Shown: positions 15,535 to 23,974, numbered from the stretch's first letter. The stretch: DNA of 35,795 bases from Bacillota bacterium (GCA_026627155.1 JAPNUJ010000004.1:1-35795); one strand, 5' to 3'. Translations and numbers: made by a program. The notes: generated by a model from the sequence alone, not told the origin.

Positions 15535-16670
15535 CCGAGCTGCCTGGCGATCACCATGCGCTGCACTTCGGACGTCCCCTCGCCGATCTCCATCAACTTG
15601 GCGTCTCGCATGAAACGTTCGACGGGAAAGTCGTTGACATACCCGGCTCCACCATGAATTTGCACCGCTTGATCACAGGCGCGCATACAGATCTCTGAGG
15701 CGAACAACTTGGCCATGGCCGCCTCTTTCGTAAAGGGGCGATGCTCATCCTTGAGCCATGCTGCCTTTAACACCATCGACCGTGCCAGTTCGATGTGCAT
15801 CGCCATGTCAGCCAGCTTGAACGAGATCGCTTGAAACTTTGAAATCGCCTGCCCAAATTGCTCGCGGGATTTCGCGTACGCCAACGCAGCCTCATACGCC
15901 CCCCTTGCAATCCCGACAGACAGGGCCCCGATGCTGATCCGCCCTCCGTCTAGCGTATACAAGAACTGTTTGAATCCGCCCTCTTCGGTACCCAGAATGT
16001 TGCTTGCCGGAATGCGGACGTCGTCGAGCGCCAGCTCACACGTGGGGCTCCCGCGCAGTCCCATCTTTTCATACAATCGCACGACGTGAAAGCCCGGTGC
16101 ATCCGTCGGGACGATGAACGCGCCGATTCGATTGCGCCCACGGTCATCCGTCCCGACCACCGCCGTCACAACCACAGTCCTGGCCACACTCGCATTGGTG
16201 ATGTATGTCTTGGCCCCCGTAATCACGTACTCGTCGCCATCGCGCACTGCGCGTGTCCGCGTGCCTCCGGCGTCGGAGCCCGCACTGGGCTCTGTCAGCC
16301 CGAAAGCACCGAGCGCCTCCCCTCTCGCCAACGGCACGAGGTACTCAAGTTTTTGCTCGTGCGTGCCGAAGTAGGAGATCGGCCCGCAGCCCAGTGAGAC
16401 GTGCGCAGCGAAGCTCAGCCCGGTGCTACCGCACACGCGGCCCACCTCTTCCACGGCGAGTGCATAGGAGATGGTATCCGCTCCGGCACCGCCATACTCC
16501 TCGCTGATGGGTAGGCCCAACAATCCCAGGTCGGCCATGTGCGCAAACGTCTCCGCAGGGAAACGCCCCGTGCGATCCACCTCGGCCGCCTTCGGTGCGA
16601 TCTCCGCCTCCGCAAACTCTCGTACCATCGTTTGGATCATCGTCTGCTCCCGCGTCAAGTCAAAGTTCAC
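15528..16670 (-). CDS. Acyl-CoA dehydrogenase
   Basis: FAD enzyme that introduces the alpha-beta double bond into acyl-CoA during fatty acid or branched-chain acid breakdown, passing electrons to an electron-transfer flavoprotein. The 380-residue length is standard. Signatures seen: LGAFGLTEPSAGSDAG (PS00072-type region), EYVITGAKTYITNA, and the C-terminal IHGGAGYVNDFPVER with GEGTSEVQR, where E364 is at the catalytic-base position. The start is GTG at 16670 after GGAGGGG; upstream in-frame ATGs cross the predicted promoter. In Bacillus subtilis the place between sigA and trmK is taken by a cytochrome gene (cccA). The gene has its own promoter and operator-like palindrome. Confidence 0.94.
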   Translation of the reverse strand: MNFDLTREQTMIQTMVREFAEAEIAPKAAEVDRTGRFPAETFAHMADLGLLGLPISEEYGGAGADTISYALAVEEVGRVCGSTGLSFAAHVSLGCGPISYFGTHEQKLEYLVPLARGEALGAFGLTEPSAGSDAGGTRTRAVRDGDEYVITGAKTYITNASVARTVVVTAVVGTDDRGRNRIGAFIVPTDAPGFHVVRLYEKMGLRGSPTCELALDDVRIPASNILGTEEGGFKQFLYTLDGGRISIGALSVGIARGAYEAALAYAKSREQFGQAISKFQAISFKLADMAMHIELARSMVLKAAWLKDEHRPFTKEAAMAKLFASEICMRACDQAVQIHGGAGYVNDFPVERFMRDAKLMEIGEGTSEVQRMVIARQLGC

Positions 16671-16694
16671 TGAATACCCCTCCGTCCCAGCTGT

Positions 16695-16714
16695 GCGACC
16701 AACCGGTCGGTCGC
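16695..16714 (-). promoter_or_regulatory. Operator-like palindrome ahead of the acyl-CoA dehydrogenase gene
   Basis: A 20-base inverted repeat with 18 of 20 positions symmetric and core ACCAACCGGTCGGT sits immediately downstream of the -10 box at the expected transcription start. Palindromes with an ACCGACCG...GGT core are typical of TetR-family repressors that sense acyl-CoAs; the match to such sites is from memory. No TetR gene is in the window. Confidence 0.55.
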
Positions 16715-16722
16715 CTATTGGT

Positions 16723-16728
16723 AGTATA
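16723..16728 (-). promoter_or_regulatory. -10 element of the acyl-CoA dehydrogenase promoter
   Basis: TATACT on the minus strand, preceded by TTTTTGA. A good -35 is not visible at 17 bases, which would fit a promoter that needs help or is weak. It lies 53 bases before the GTG start. Confidence 0.5.
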
Positions 16729-16794
16729 TCAAAAATGACGTTCGCCAGAGCCACCCGGCAAACGTCGATTTCTTGTCCCGCGACGGCTGCACCC

Positions 16795-16820
16795 GTGGCG
16801 CGGGAGAACCCTCACGCCAC
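16795..16820 (-). terminator. Hairpin downstream of rpoD
   Basis: GTGGCG / CGCCAC arms with an internal GGG / CCC pairing, beginning 19 bases after the rpoD stop. No T-run follows, as with several other hairpins in this window. Confidence 0.45.
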
Positions 16821-16839
16821 CAGTCGGGCAGCCCTTTCC

Positions 16840-18003
16840 CTACTCGAGAAAATCCTTGAGGCGCTTGCTTCTGCTCGGATGACGCAGCTTCCGGAGCGCT
16901 TTGGCCTCGATTTGCCGAATCCGTTCGCGGGTCACACCGAACACTTTGCCCACTTCTTCGAGGGTGCGCGTGCGCCCATCATCCAGACCAAAGCGCAGGC
17001 GCAAGACGTTTTCCTCGCGCTCCGTCAGCGTGTCGAGGACATCCTCGAGTTGCTCTTTCAGTAGTTCATAGGCTGCCGCATCCGCCGGCGCCAATGCGTC
17101 GTCGTCCGGGATGAAGTCGCCGAGATGCGAATCGTCTTCCTCGCCAATTGGCGTTTCCAACGAGACGGGTTCCTGTGCGATCTTCTGGATCTCGCGGACC
17201 TTCTCGGGGCTCATGTCCATCTCGGTCGCAATCTCTTCGGCGCTCGGCTCACGACCAAGCTCCTGAAGCAATTGGCGCGAGATTCGAATCAATTTGTTGA
17301 TCGTCTCGACCATGTGGACCGGAATCCGGATCGTGCGCGCTTGATCAGCAATCGCGCGAGTGATCGCTTGGCGAATCCACCACGTGGCGTACGTGCTGAA
17401 TTTGTAGCCCTTGCGATAGTCAAACTTCTCCACTGCCTTGATCAGGCCCATGTTGCCCTCTTGAATCAAGTCCAGAAACAGCATGCCACGACCGACATAG
17501 CGTTTCGCGATGCTGACGACCAACCGCAGGTTGGCTTCGGCGAGGCGCCGCTTGGCCTCCTCATCCCCCGCCTCTATGCGTTTGGCCAACTCAATCTCGT
17601 TGTCCGCCGAGAGCAACGGCACGCGGCCGATTTCTTTCAGGTACATGCGAACTGGGTCGTTGATCTTGATTCCGGCTGGGACCGTCAGATCGTTCAAATC
17701 GATCTCCTCGCCCCCGGTGGCCTCTTCCTCCGACAGCCCCAACGGCGGCTCCCGATCGTCGTCCAGTTCTTCCTCTTCACCGTCTTCATCTTCCTCCGCC
17801 TCGTTGACCACTTCGATGCCAAGATCGGTCAATTGCTCAAAAAAGTCCTCGATCTGATCGGCTTCCTGATCAAAAGGTGATAGACGGTCCATGATCTCCG
17901 TGTATGTGAGGAGCCCCCGCTTCTTCCCCGCAGCAAGAAGATGATCACGAACATCCTCCAGCGTCGGCTCCAACTGCGTTTGATCCCGCAACTCTTTGCT
18001 CAT
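16840..18003 (-). CDS. rpoD: RNA polymerase primary sigma factor (SigA/RpoD)
   Basis: Housekeeping sigma-70 factor that directs RNA polymerase to TTGACA/TATAAT promoters. The 387-residue protein has an N-terminal region 1.1 and a very acidic linker (about 70-95, [14 protein letters not shown]). Region 1.2 reads [16 protein letters not shown], region 2 reads [28 protein letters not shown] with [17 protein letters not shown], and region 3 follows. Region 4 reads [42 protein letters not shown], the -35-binding helix-turn-helix. The ATG at 18003 follows GAGGGGGAG. The gene follows dnaG after 63 bases, the classical macromolecular-synthesis operon order. Confidence 0.98.
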   Translation of the reverse strand: MSKELRDQTQLEPTLEDVRDHLLAAGKKRGLLTYTEIMDRLSPFDQEADQIEDFFEQLTDLGIEVVNEAEEDEDGEEEELDDDREPPLGLSEEEATGGEEIDLNDLTVPAGIKINDPVRMYLKEIGRVPLLSADNEIELAKRIEAGDEEAKRRLAEANLRLVVSIAKRYVGRGMLFLDLIQEGNMGLIKAVEKFDYRKGYKFSTYATWWIRQAITRAIADQARTIRIPVHMVETINKLIRISRQLLQELGREPSAEEIATEMDMSPEKVREIQKIAQEPVSLETPIGEEDDSHLGDFIPDDDALAPADAAAYELLKEQLEDVLDTLTEREENVLRLRFGLDDGRTRTLEEVGKVFGVTRERIRQIEAKALRKLRHPSRSKRLKDFLE

Positions 18004-18066
18004 CTTCCGCTCCCCCTCTCGCTGCGCCTCGCGGCGTCGCGTACTTTGTGTCCATCTGTCAAGCCA

Positions 18067-19890
18067 CTACCTCAAACGGGCAACCTGCTCCTGCAGTTCC
18101 CGAAATGCCGCAAAGTCCGCTGACGAGACCGCCGCGCTCATCTGCCTCTCGAGCATCTTGATCGCCTGCTCGCGGTCGTAATCCCGAAGGCATTTCAGCG
18201 CGTCCTCGACCATCGTCTTGCCCACTGACTCGGACACCGGTTCGTCATCGGCCCTGTGCATGAGCTCGGCTGCAAAATAGACGACCTGCGGATCCTCGAT
18301 GCAACTGATCAACCACTGTGGATCCGCCTCCTCCCGATCACCGTAGAATCTATAGATATAGGCCTGCAATGCCCCAGCCAACTCGCCGGGAAACACTCCG
18401 TCGAAGCGACTTTGTATGTCCCGCGCCAGCGCCGGGTCTTGCATCATGAACGTAAGCAAAAGGCGTGCCGCCACTTCATGTCGTTCCGGCAAGGGACCCG
18501 ATACTGCGGATGAATAGTTGCGGCGAAATGAATCGCCATCAGTATTCCGTTCATTGACAATTTTATCCTTGCGTGAACGGTCCTTTGCGGTCGCTAACTT
18601 GTGAACATCATCACGCAGGGCGGCCGGCGACATCGCATACTCTCGAGCCAATCGTTCGATCGCCGCCTCTCGCCCCAGCGCACTGGCCTCTCGAGCTATC
18701 AAGGTGACCGCATCGGCAAGATAGGGAATTCGATCGCGCGTCAGGTGCTGGGGATGAGCGCGTTTCAGTACCTCGAGTTGAAAGTCGAGGGCACTGACCG
18801 CCCGATCGATCACCTGCTCGCGAAACGTCTCTGCGCCGCGAACGCGAATCCACTCGTCGGGATCTTCACCCTCGGGCAACATCGCAACCATGACCGCTGC
18901 GCCCGCTTCCCTACAGATCGCGAGACTCTTTCCTGCAGCTTGCTGTCCTGCCGAGTCTCCGTCATAGAGAAGAACGACCGTCTCGGCCACGCGGTTTAAC
19001 AAGGTCGCCTGATCAGGTGTGAGCGCCGTACCGAGGCCCGCCACGGCGTGCAGGATGCCTGCTTGATGAAGCGCCAGGACATCCATGTACCCTTCAAGCA
19101 ACAACACCTTACCCGCCTTGCGAATCGATTGCCTTGCCTTGTGATACCCATAGAGGGAACGTCCCTTGGTAAACAGGGGCGTCTCCGGACTGTTGAGATA
19201 CTTTGGCTGATCCGATCCGAGTGTCCTCGCGCCAAAGGCGATCACGCGTCCTTGAAGATCCCAGACTGGAAACATCACGCGCCCGCGAAAGCGATCAAAC
19301 AACTGCCCGCGATCACTTTGCAGACACAGCCCGGATTCCAGCATCACCTCTCGGCTAAAGCCCCTTTTACTCAAGAACTCGACCAGAACCGTTCCTGAAG
19401 ACGGGGAATAGCCAAGCCCATACTGGGCGATCGTCTTTTTTGTCAAACCCCGGCTCAAAAAGTAAGAAAGTCCTTGCGTTCCGACGTCCAAATTCATTAC
19501 AATGTGGTTGTAAAGCTTTGCAGCCAGATCGTGCGCGCGCAAGAGTTCGATTCGCTTCTTTGCACCGGGATCGTTTGTATCCTCGACCTCGGACAGTATC
19601 GGCATCGGCAGTCCCGCTCGCTGAGCCAGTCGTTCCACAGCTTCGCGAAAGGTCAGTTGCTCTAGTTCCATGAGAAACGTGATTGCCGTTCCTCCAGCCC
19701 CACAACCGAAGCAGTGATAGCCTTTGCCCGGCTTGACGTCGAATGAAGGTGACTTTTCCGAATGAAACGGGCACAGGCCGATATACGACCGCCCCCGCCG
19801 CGTCAGTCGAACGTGTTCGGAGATCACCTCGACGATATCGACACGCTCCAGCAGTTGCGCGAGGAACTCGTCAGGAACACGTGTGTACAT
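18067..19890 (-). CDS. dnaG: DNA primase DnaG
   Basis: Makes RNA primers at the replication fork. Of the 607 residues, about 1-100 are the CHC2 zinc-binding domain (CPFH and, 17 residues later, CFGCG). The RNA polymerase domain follows, with TOPRIM motifs KVLLLEGYMDVLAL (catalytic Glu) and VVLLYDGDSAGQQA (Asp pair). The C-terminal about 150 residues form the helicase-interaction region. The ATG at 19890 gives the usual start MYTRVPDEF with GGAGG about 12 bases upstream; GTG codons at 19911 and 19905 are alternatives. The 250 bases between dnaG and yqfL hold no gene; in Bacillus yqxD sits here. They contain two copies of TGGACGTTT about 30 bases apart. Confidence 0.97.
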   Translation of the reverse strand: MYTRVPDEFLAQLLERVDIVEVISEHVRLTRRGRSYIGLCPFHSEKSPSFDVKPGKGYHCFGCGAGGTAITFLMELEQLTFREAVERLAQRAGLPMPILSEVEDTNDPGAKKRIELLRAHDLAAKLYNHIVMNLDVGTQGLSYFLSRGLTKKTIAQYGLGYSPSSGTVLVEFLSKRGFSREVMLESGLCLQSDRGQLFDRFRGRVMFPVWDLQGRVIAFGARTLGSDQPKYLNSPETPLFTKGRSLYGYHKARQSIRKAGKVLLLEGYMDVLALHQAGILHAVAGLGTALTPDQATLLNRVAETVVLLYDGDSAGQQAAGKSLAICREAGAAVMVAMLPEGEDPDEWIRVRGAETFREQVIDRAVSALDFQLEVLKRAHPQHLTRDRIPYLADAVTLIAREASALGREAAIERLAREYAMSPAALRDDVHKLATAKDRSRKDKIVNERNTDGDSFRRNYSSAVSGPLPERHEVAARLLLTFMMQDPALARDIQSRFDGVFPGELAGALQAYIYRFYGDREEADPQWLISCIEDPQVVYFAAELMHRADDEPVSESVGKTMVEDALKCLRDYDREQAIKMLERQMSAAVSSADFAAFRELQEQVARLR

Positions 19891-20140
19891 AGGTTGCTGT
19901 TCCACCTCCACTTCGCGGTAGGCACCTAGCGCACTGTGTTCAGTTTTCTTTCCTGGTAACTTTATTCGCCAAGATTCAACACTTTCCTGCCGCCACGAAG
20001 AAAAAGTTGCCCCTCCTTAACAAGTGTACACAAACTGTTCGACATTTGACTATTCTGTCTCCACGTGACTGAATCTAAACGTCCACTCTTTATTAGATGT
20101 ACGCACAAACGTCCAATTCATCCCCGCACCCAGTGAGTTT

Positions 20141-20956
20141 TCATGATAAAGTCTTGACATGGTCCAGAATCAGGCTGGCGACTTCCTCCACTGCCCGCCG
20201 TGACACGTCGATGATCTTGCACCCGATGTCGCGCATCACCTGTTGTGAGTATTCAAGTTCTGTGCGGATGCGCGTGCGGTCGGCATAGCTGGCTCCATCC
20301 CGTAGCCCAAGCGTCAAAAGTCGTTCGCGCCGGATCGCGTTGAGTTCGTCGGCCCGAATCGTCAGACCGATGACACGCCCCACCGGCAAGCGAAACAGTT
20401 CAGGCGGGGGTGCCACTTCCGGCACCAGTGGCACATTGGCGACCCGAACGCGCTTGTGCGCCAAGTACATGCTAAGCGGCGTCTTTGATGTGCGGGAGAC
20501 GCCGATCAAGACCACATCCGCCCTCAAGAGCCCTCGCGGATCCCGGCCATCATCGTATTTTACCGCAAACTCAATCGCCTCGACCCTGCGAAAGTATTCG
20601 TCATCCAACTTATGCAACAGACCGGGCCGAAGTTTCGGCGTCGCATCGAAGACATCTTCAAAGGCAGTCATCATCGGCCCCATGATGTCCACGGCACGGA
20701 CCCCAACCCGTTTCGCCTCGTCCCGCATGCCTGTGCGTAGCGCCGGGAGAATCAGCGTATAGGCGATGAAGCCTCCCGCTTCGTACGCACACGCCACGAC
20801 CTCCGCTACCGTGTCGAGGGAGTCGACATACGAGACGCGCCGAATCTCAAACTGTCCCTGATCAAACTGGCTGGCTGCCGCACGCACAACAAACTCGGCA
20901 GTCTCTCCAACAGAATCGGAAACGACGAAGACGATGGCTGGAATGATCTCCTTCAA
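20141..20956 (-). CDS. yqfL: PPDK regulatory protein-like kinase/pyrophosphorylase (YqfL)
   Basis: Member of the DUF299/PDRP family. In characterised members it phosphorylates (with ADP) and dephosphorylates a threonine of pyruvate,phosphate dikinase or PEP synthase; in Bacillus YqfL modulates the regulator CcpN. The 271-residue protein starts with IVFVVSDSVGETAEFV and has the P-loop GVSRTSKTP at about 152-160 followed by the conserved LA.....ANVPLVPE stretch. The start is TTG at 20956, nine bases after GGGAGG, and its TTGA overlaps the ccpN stop codon, so translation is coupled. The pairing with ccpN supports the regulatory reading. No PPDK gene is present in the window. Confidence 0.93.
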   Translation of the reverse strand: MKEIIPAIVFVVSDSVGETAEFVVRAAASQFDQGQFEIRRVSYVDSLDTVAEVVACAYEAGGFIAYTLILPALRTGMRDEAKRVGVRAVDIMGPMMTAFEDVFDATPKLRPGLLHKLDDEYFRRVEAIEFAVKYDDGRDPRGLLRADVVLIGVSRTSKTPLSMYLAHKRVRVANVPLVPEVAPPPELFRLPVGRVIGLTIRADELNAIRRERLLTLGLRDGASYADRTRIRTELEYSQQVMRDIGCKIIDVSRRAVEEVASLILDHVKTLS

Positions 20957-21597
20957 AGTACTTTACCTCCCGTCGGCCCGTCTCGCGCAACCAGCCAGCG
21001 CACAATCGTGGTTTTGGTGATGCGCCCTACCAAGATGGGTGCCGGGTCTGCGTCCTGCCGGATCACGGGCAACGAATCCACCTGAAAGCGAATCAAGAGC
21101 TCCGCGGCATAGAGCAGCGAATCATCTGGCGTAACCGTCGCGATGTTGGGCATTCTCGTCATCACCATAGAGATGGGCAACTGATGAAGATCATTTTTTC
21201 CGATCGTCACTTTCAACAAATCCTTGCGCGATACGACGCCGGCGAGTTGCCCATCGTCGCGCACGACAAAGAGCGAGCCCACATCCTCGAGGAACAGCGT
21301 CACCACAGCATCGTAGGCGCAACACTGCTCGGGAACAACAATGGGAACGCCTTGGTGGTCGCGCACCAGATCAGCGGCCAACAGGTGGCGAACGCCGCCG
21401 TAAACAGGCGCGCCATCCTGCAAATAATACCCGACGCGAGGTTTGGCCCCGAGGATCCCCATCATCGTCAAGACCGCCAAGTCTGAGCGGATGGTTGCCC
21501 GTGCGGTAGCCAAGGAATCTGCGATTTGTTCACCCGTGATCGGCGCCCGCTCGCCGACGATGGCGACAATCTGTCTCTGTCTCTCCGTGAGGTCCAT
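20953..21597 (-). CDS. ccpN: CcpN-family transcriptional regulator (HTH plus CBS domains)
   Basis: Regulator of central carbon flux: in Bacillus CcpN represses gluconeogenic genes when glycolytic sugars are present. The 214-residue protein has an N-terminal winged helix-turn-helix (TERQRQIVAIVGERAPITGEQIADSLATARATIRSDLAVL, broken here at the YYLQDG wing). Two CBS domains follow (about 80-140 and 145-205) and would bind adenine nucleotides. The ATG at 21597 has GGGAGGAGG upstream; the longer frame to 21675 would run past the predicted promoter. It is followed by yqfL with a four-base overlap. Confidence 0.92.
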   Translation of the reverse strand: MDLTERQRQIVAIVGERAPITGEQIADSLATARATIRSDLAVLTMMGILGAKPRVGYYLQDGAPVYGGVRHLLAADLVRDHQGVPIVVPEQCCAYDAVVTLFLEDVGSLFVVRDDGQLAGVVSRKDLLKVTIGKNDLHQLPISMVMTRMPNIATVTPDDSLLYAAELLIRFQVDSLPVIRQDADPAPILVGRITKTTIVRWLVARDGPTGGKVL

Positions 21598-21620
21598 ACT
21601 TGTGCCTCCTCCCGAATTCA

Positions 21621-21649
21621 ATTGTCGCACGAAACGCGGCGTGGTACAA
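21621..21649 (-). promoter_or_regulatory. Promoter of ccpN-yqfL (overlaps a plus-strand promoter)
   Basis: On the minus strand TTGTAC (21649-21644) and GACAAT (21626-21621) are spaced by 17 bases, predicting a start near 21614, about 17 bases before the ATG. It occupies the same DNA as the promoter reading to the right. Confidence 0.55.
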
Positions 21650-21650
21650 T
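21622..21650 (+). promoter_or_regulatory. Promoter of the small membrane protein gene (overlaps the ccpN promoter)
   Basis: TTGTCG (21622-21627) and TACAAT (21645-21650) are spaced by 17 bases, predicting a start near 21657, about 36 bases before the GTG at 21693. Confidence 0.6.
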
Positions 21651-21692
21651 TTTGGACAGATCGCGGCTGGACCAATCACGGGAGGCTCTATC

Positions 21693-21899
21693 GTGTTACT
21701 GCATATTGTGTTGGCGATTCCACTAATTCTCGGATGCGGCCTCGCAACCGGACGATTCTGCAGTTATGAGTGGGGGACGCCATTTGCGTGGAATTTGAGC
21801 GTCTTGCGAACCCGGTATTTCTGGTTTGGCGCAGCCGTGGCGATTCTTTTTCTATGGTCAGATTATAAGTTCGGGCGCCTCTTTACTTCCCAGTCCTAA
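21693..21899 (+). CDS. Small membrane protein of unknown function
   Basis: A 68-residue protein with two membrane helices (about 1-18 and 38-54) separated by a loop containing CSYEWGTPFAWN, and a short basic C-terminus. No family is recognised. Evidence for reality: GTG start with GGAGG seven bases upstream, a good sigma-A promoter at 21622-21650 and hydrophobic segments in the right places. The last 17 bases overlap the end of recO on the opposite strand. Confidence 0.6.
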   Translation: MLLHIVLAIPLILGCGLATGRFCSYEWGTPFAWNLSVLRTRYFWFGAAVAILFLWSDYKFGRLFTSQS

Positions 21900-22668
21900 A
21901 GCGCGGGTCCAACTGCTGGGCCACGTGCAACCCACGCAACGAGATCCCCGCGTTCTCTGACAGCATGGCAGACAGCAATCGGCAGACCTCTTGTTCCGTG
22001 GCAGGCTTTACGTGCACCCGCCCAAGCCGAACAGGGGACAGCGGCGCCAAGTGCCTTAGCACCCGCCAGGCCCCTTCACTGATCGGCCACTCTGTTCGAG
22101 CCGCGCCTTGGCTTGCACATTCCCTACAAACACCCGATCCGCTCGCGACGCGAAAACGCACTGGTGGCGACATATGAGGAGTTCCACATTCACCGCACCG
22201 CTCTGTATCGATGGCGAGGCCCGCGTAGGGAAAAAGTGCGACCATCATCGCACTCACCGTGACGAGGGGGCCATCTTGATCCAGCACTCGTCGCAGCGCG
22301 ACCTTGCAGTCATCGTATACCGCCGCCAGATCATGCCGGACCGCGGCCTCGTCGGCTGCGACCCGCACGATCATCTCGGCGATCGCCAAGGCGTAGGCCA
22401 GACGGGTCGGGTCGGTGGCACCAGCTTGAAAGACGGCCACCGACGTCCCTTGGATTATGACCCCGAGTTCACCGTCGCCTGTTCCCAGCAACAGGTTGCA
22501 CTCGGTCAGCACCTGAGTCACTGAGGAGAGTGGCTTTTGCGGTTTTTGTGCGTCATAGGCGATGGCCCTTACTAGGCCGCGCTCTCGTGTAAGCAGGTCG
22601 ACCAGTCGGTGAGCTTCTTGCCATGGCCGGCTAGTCAACACGAGTGCCTGAACACGCTGTGTCTGCAT
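21883..22668 (-). CDS. recO: DNA repair protein RecO
   Basis: Recombination mediator that helps load RecA onto SSB-coated DNA. The 261-residue protein has an N-terminal OB fold (VQALVLTSRPWQEAHRLVDLLTRERGLVRAIAY) and a helical C-terminal domain with a four-cysteine zinc site (CGEC and CREC, about 28 residues apart). The ATG at 22668 follows AAGGAG at somewhat long spacing; the open frame reaches 22740 but that part overlaps the upstream repeat element. It ends convergently with the small membrane protein gene. Confidence 0.93.
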   Translation of the reverse strand: MQTQRVQALVLTSRPWQEAHRLVDLLTRERGLVRAIAYDAQKPQKPLSSVTQVLTECNLLLGTGDGELGVIIQGTSVAVFQAGATDPTRLAYALAIAEMIVRVAADEAAVRHDLAAVYDDCKVALRRVLDQDGPLVTVSAMMVALFPYAGLAIDTERCGECGTPHMSPPVRFRVASGSGVCRECASQGAARTEWPISEGAWRVLRHLAPLSPVRLGRVHVKPATEQEVCRLLSAMLSENAGISLRGLHVAQQLDPRFRTGK

Positions 22669-22719
22669 CGCACCAAAAACTCCTTCACCGTCCGCGCACG
22701 ACGTCATCTGCATCCGTCC

Positions 22720-22751
22720 ACGGTGGCGCGAGAGCGCCACGTTACCGTCTA
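22720..22751 (-). repeat. Stop-codon hairpin element, copy A (yqzL end)
   Basis: On the minus strand this begins with the yqzL stop TAG and reads TAGACGG, a 5-base bulge TAACG, TGGCGC, loop TCTC, GCGCCA, CCGT. It pairs ACGG/CCGT and TGGCGC/GCGCCA with the bulge on the 5' side. The same architecture recurs at 23041-23074 and 25405-25438. recO starts 52 bases further on. Confidence 0.8.
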
Positions 22752-22904
22752 ACTTCCGGCTTCAATCTGCCCCTTGTCGCGTCCCGCTGATGCTTCGTCT
22801 TGTTCCGATCTGCGTGCGCCCGCAAGTGACTCATGTTGTTTGTACAGCAGGTAGGCGTCGATCTCTCCCGTCACAGAGAAGTAAGTCCACAGGAAATCTC
22901 GCAT
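22749..22904 (-). CDS. yqzL: YqzL family small protein
   Basis: A 51-residue protein with MRDFLWTYFSVTGEIDAYLLYK, the signature of the short YqzL family found between era and recO in Bacillales. Function unknown. The ATG at 22904 follows AAAGGATGATTGCG; an upstream ATG at 22994 in the same frame would add 30 residues absent from family members. The C-terminal tail is charged (RRSEQDEASAGRDKGQ) and longer than usual. The stop codon is the first base triplet of repeat element A. Confidence 0.85.
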   Translation of the reverse strand: MRDFLWTYFSVTGEIDAYLLYKQHESLAGARRSEQDEASAGRDKGQIEAGS

Positions 22905-23040
22905 CGCAATCATCCTTTCTGTACGCAAGAAAAGCGCGTGCCAACTTAGCATGGCTCCGAGCAACACTTGCGTATACAAAGAAACCTTAGCCAACGCGGC
23001 GCCTGCCCATCATATGGAACCCTGTGACTACACGTCCCGC

Positions 23041-23074
23041 GGACGATGGCGCGAGAGCGCTGCTCCATCGTCTA
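23041..23074 (-). repeat. Stop-codon hairpin element, copy B (era end)
   Basis: On the minus strand it begins with the era stop TAG, then GACGATG, 5-base bulge GAGCA, GCGC, loop TCTC, GCGC, CATCGTC. The outer helix has A-U where copy C has G-C (GAT/ATC versus GGT/ACC), a compensatory pair change. Similarity with copy C extends to AAAGGAA before the stop and GCGGGA after the hairpin, about 47 bases in all. Confidence 0.8.
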
Positions 23075-23974
23075 TTCCTTTTCAAAGCCAAAGGTGCGCA
23101 AGACGTGCTCAGTATTGCGCCAGTCCTTCTTGACCTTGACCCACAATTCGAGAAAGGCCCGCGTGTGCAGAAGGCCCTCGATGTCCTGGCGAGCCATCGA
23201 GCCGACCCTTCGCAGCGCTTCGCCTCCTTTGCCGATCAGGATTCCTTTCTGGGAGTCCCGCTCCGTATAGATCACTGCGTTGATATACAGGAGATCCCCC
23301 CGCCGCTCCAGTTGCTCGATCCCGACTGCGATCGAGTGCGGGATCTCTTCTCGCGTTGTGAGAAGTACCTTTTCACGAATGAGCTCAGCGATGAGAAACT
23401 GTTCAGGATGGTCCGTCGCCATGCCCTCTGGATAATAGAGAGGACCCACTGGCAGCAGGGAAAACAGGGTCTTTTCCAGAACGTCCACCTGTTCACCCGT
23501 CTTCGCCGAAAGCGGAATGATCGCGTGAAAGGGATGGACAGACTGCAACCGATCCATTTGCGACAACAACGTTTCCTTCGCGATCGCATCGACCTTGTTC
23601 AGCGCCAGCACCACAGGCGTCTTGGTGCCCTGGATGTGCTCAAACACCGTTTCGTCCTCGATCCCCTCACGATGCGATGCATCGATCACCAGCAAGATGA
23701 CATCGACGTCGCGAATCGCTGACGTCGCACTGCGCACCATCCACTCCCCCAACAAGTGTCTCGGCTTGTGCAGGCCCGGTGTGTCGAGCAGAACCACCTG
23801 ACCCTCCGGGCGATTGACGACGCCGCGGATCTGCGTTCGCGTTGTCTGCGGTTTGTTCGACATGATCGCGATCTTTTGCCCTACCATATGATTGACCAAT
23901 GTCGACTTTCCGACATTGGGCCGGCCCACGATGGCCACAAATCCGCTCTTTTTCTGTCCTTCTCTTTCACTCAT
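23072..23974 (-). CDS. era: GTPase Era
   Basis: Ribosome-assembly GTPase that binds the 3' end of 16S rRNA and the 30S subunit. The 300-residue protein has G1 GRPNVGKST, G2 region TTRTQIRG, G3 DTPG, G4 NKVD and G5 SAKTG. A C-terminal KH domain follows, with GILIGKGGEALRRVG and the usual LWVKVKKDWR stretch. The ATG at 23974 overlaps the cdd stop by eight bases (ATGAGTGA); the frame extends to 24004 without a better site. The stop codon opens repeat element B. Neighbours (ybeY, cdd, recO) are as in most Firmicutes. Confidence 0.97.
   Translation of the reverse strand: MSEREGQKKSGFVAIVGRPNVGKSTLVNHMVGQKIAIMSNKPQTTRTQIRGVVNRPEGQVVLLDTPGLHKPRHLLGEWMVRSATSAIRDVDVILLVIDASHREGIEDETVFEHIQGTKTPVVLALNKVDAIAKETLLSQMDRLQSVHPFHAIIPLSAKTGEQVDVLEKTLFSLLPVGPLYYPEGMATDHPEQFLIAELIREKVLLTTREEIPHSIAVGIEQLERRGDLLYINAVIYTERDSQKGILIGKGGEALRRVGSMARQDIEGLLHTRAFLELWVKVKKDWRNTEHVLRTFGFEKE

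Noticed and set aside
17125..17880. 251-residue plus-strand open frame opposite rpoD
   Set aside because: Antisense shadow of a highly conserved gene with no promoter or ribosome-binding site.
20009..20019. AAGGAGGGGC on the minus strand upstream of dnaG, as a possible ribosome-binding site
   Set aside because: The following frame closes after six codons, so there is no gene behind it.
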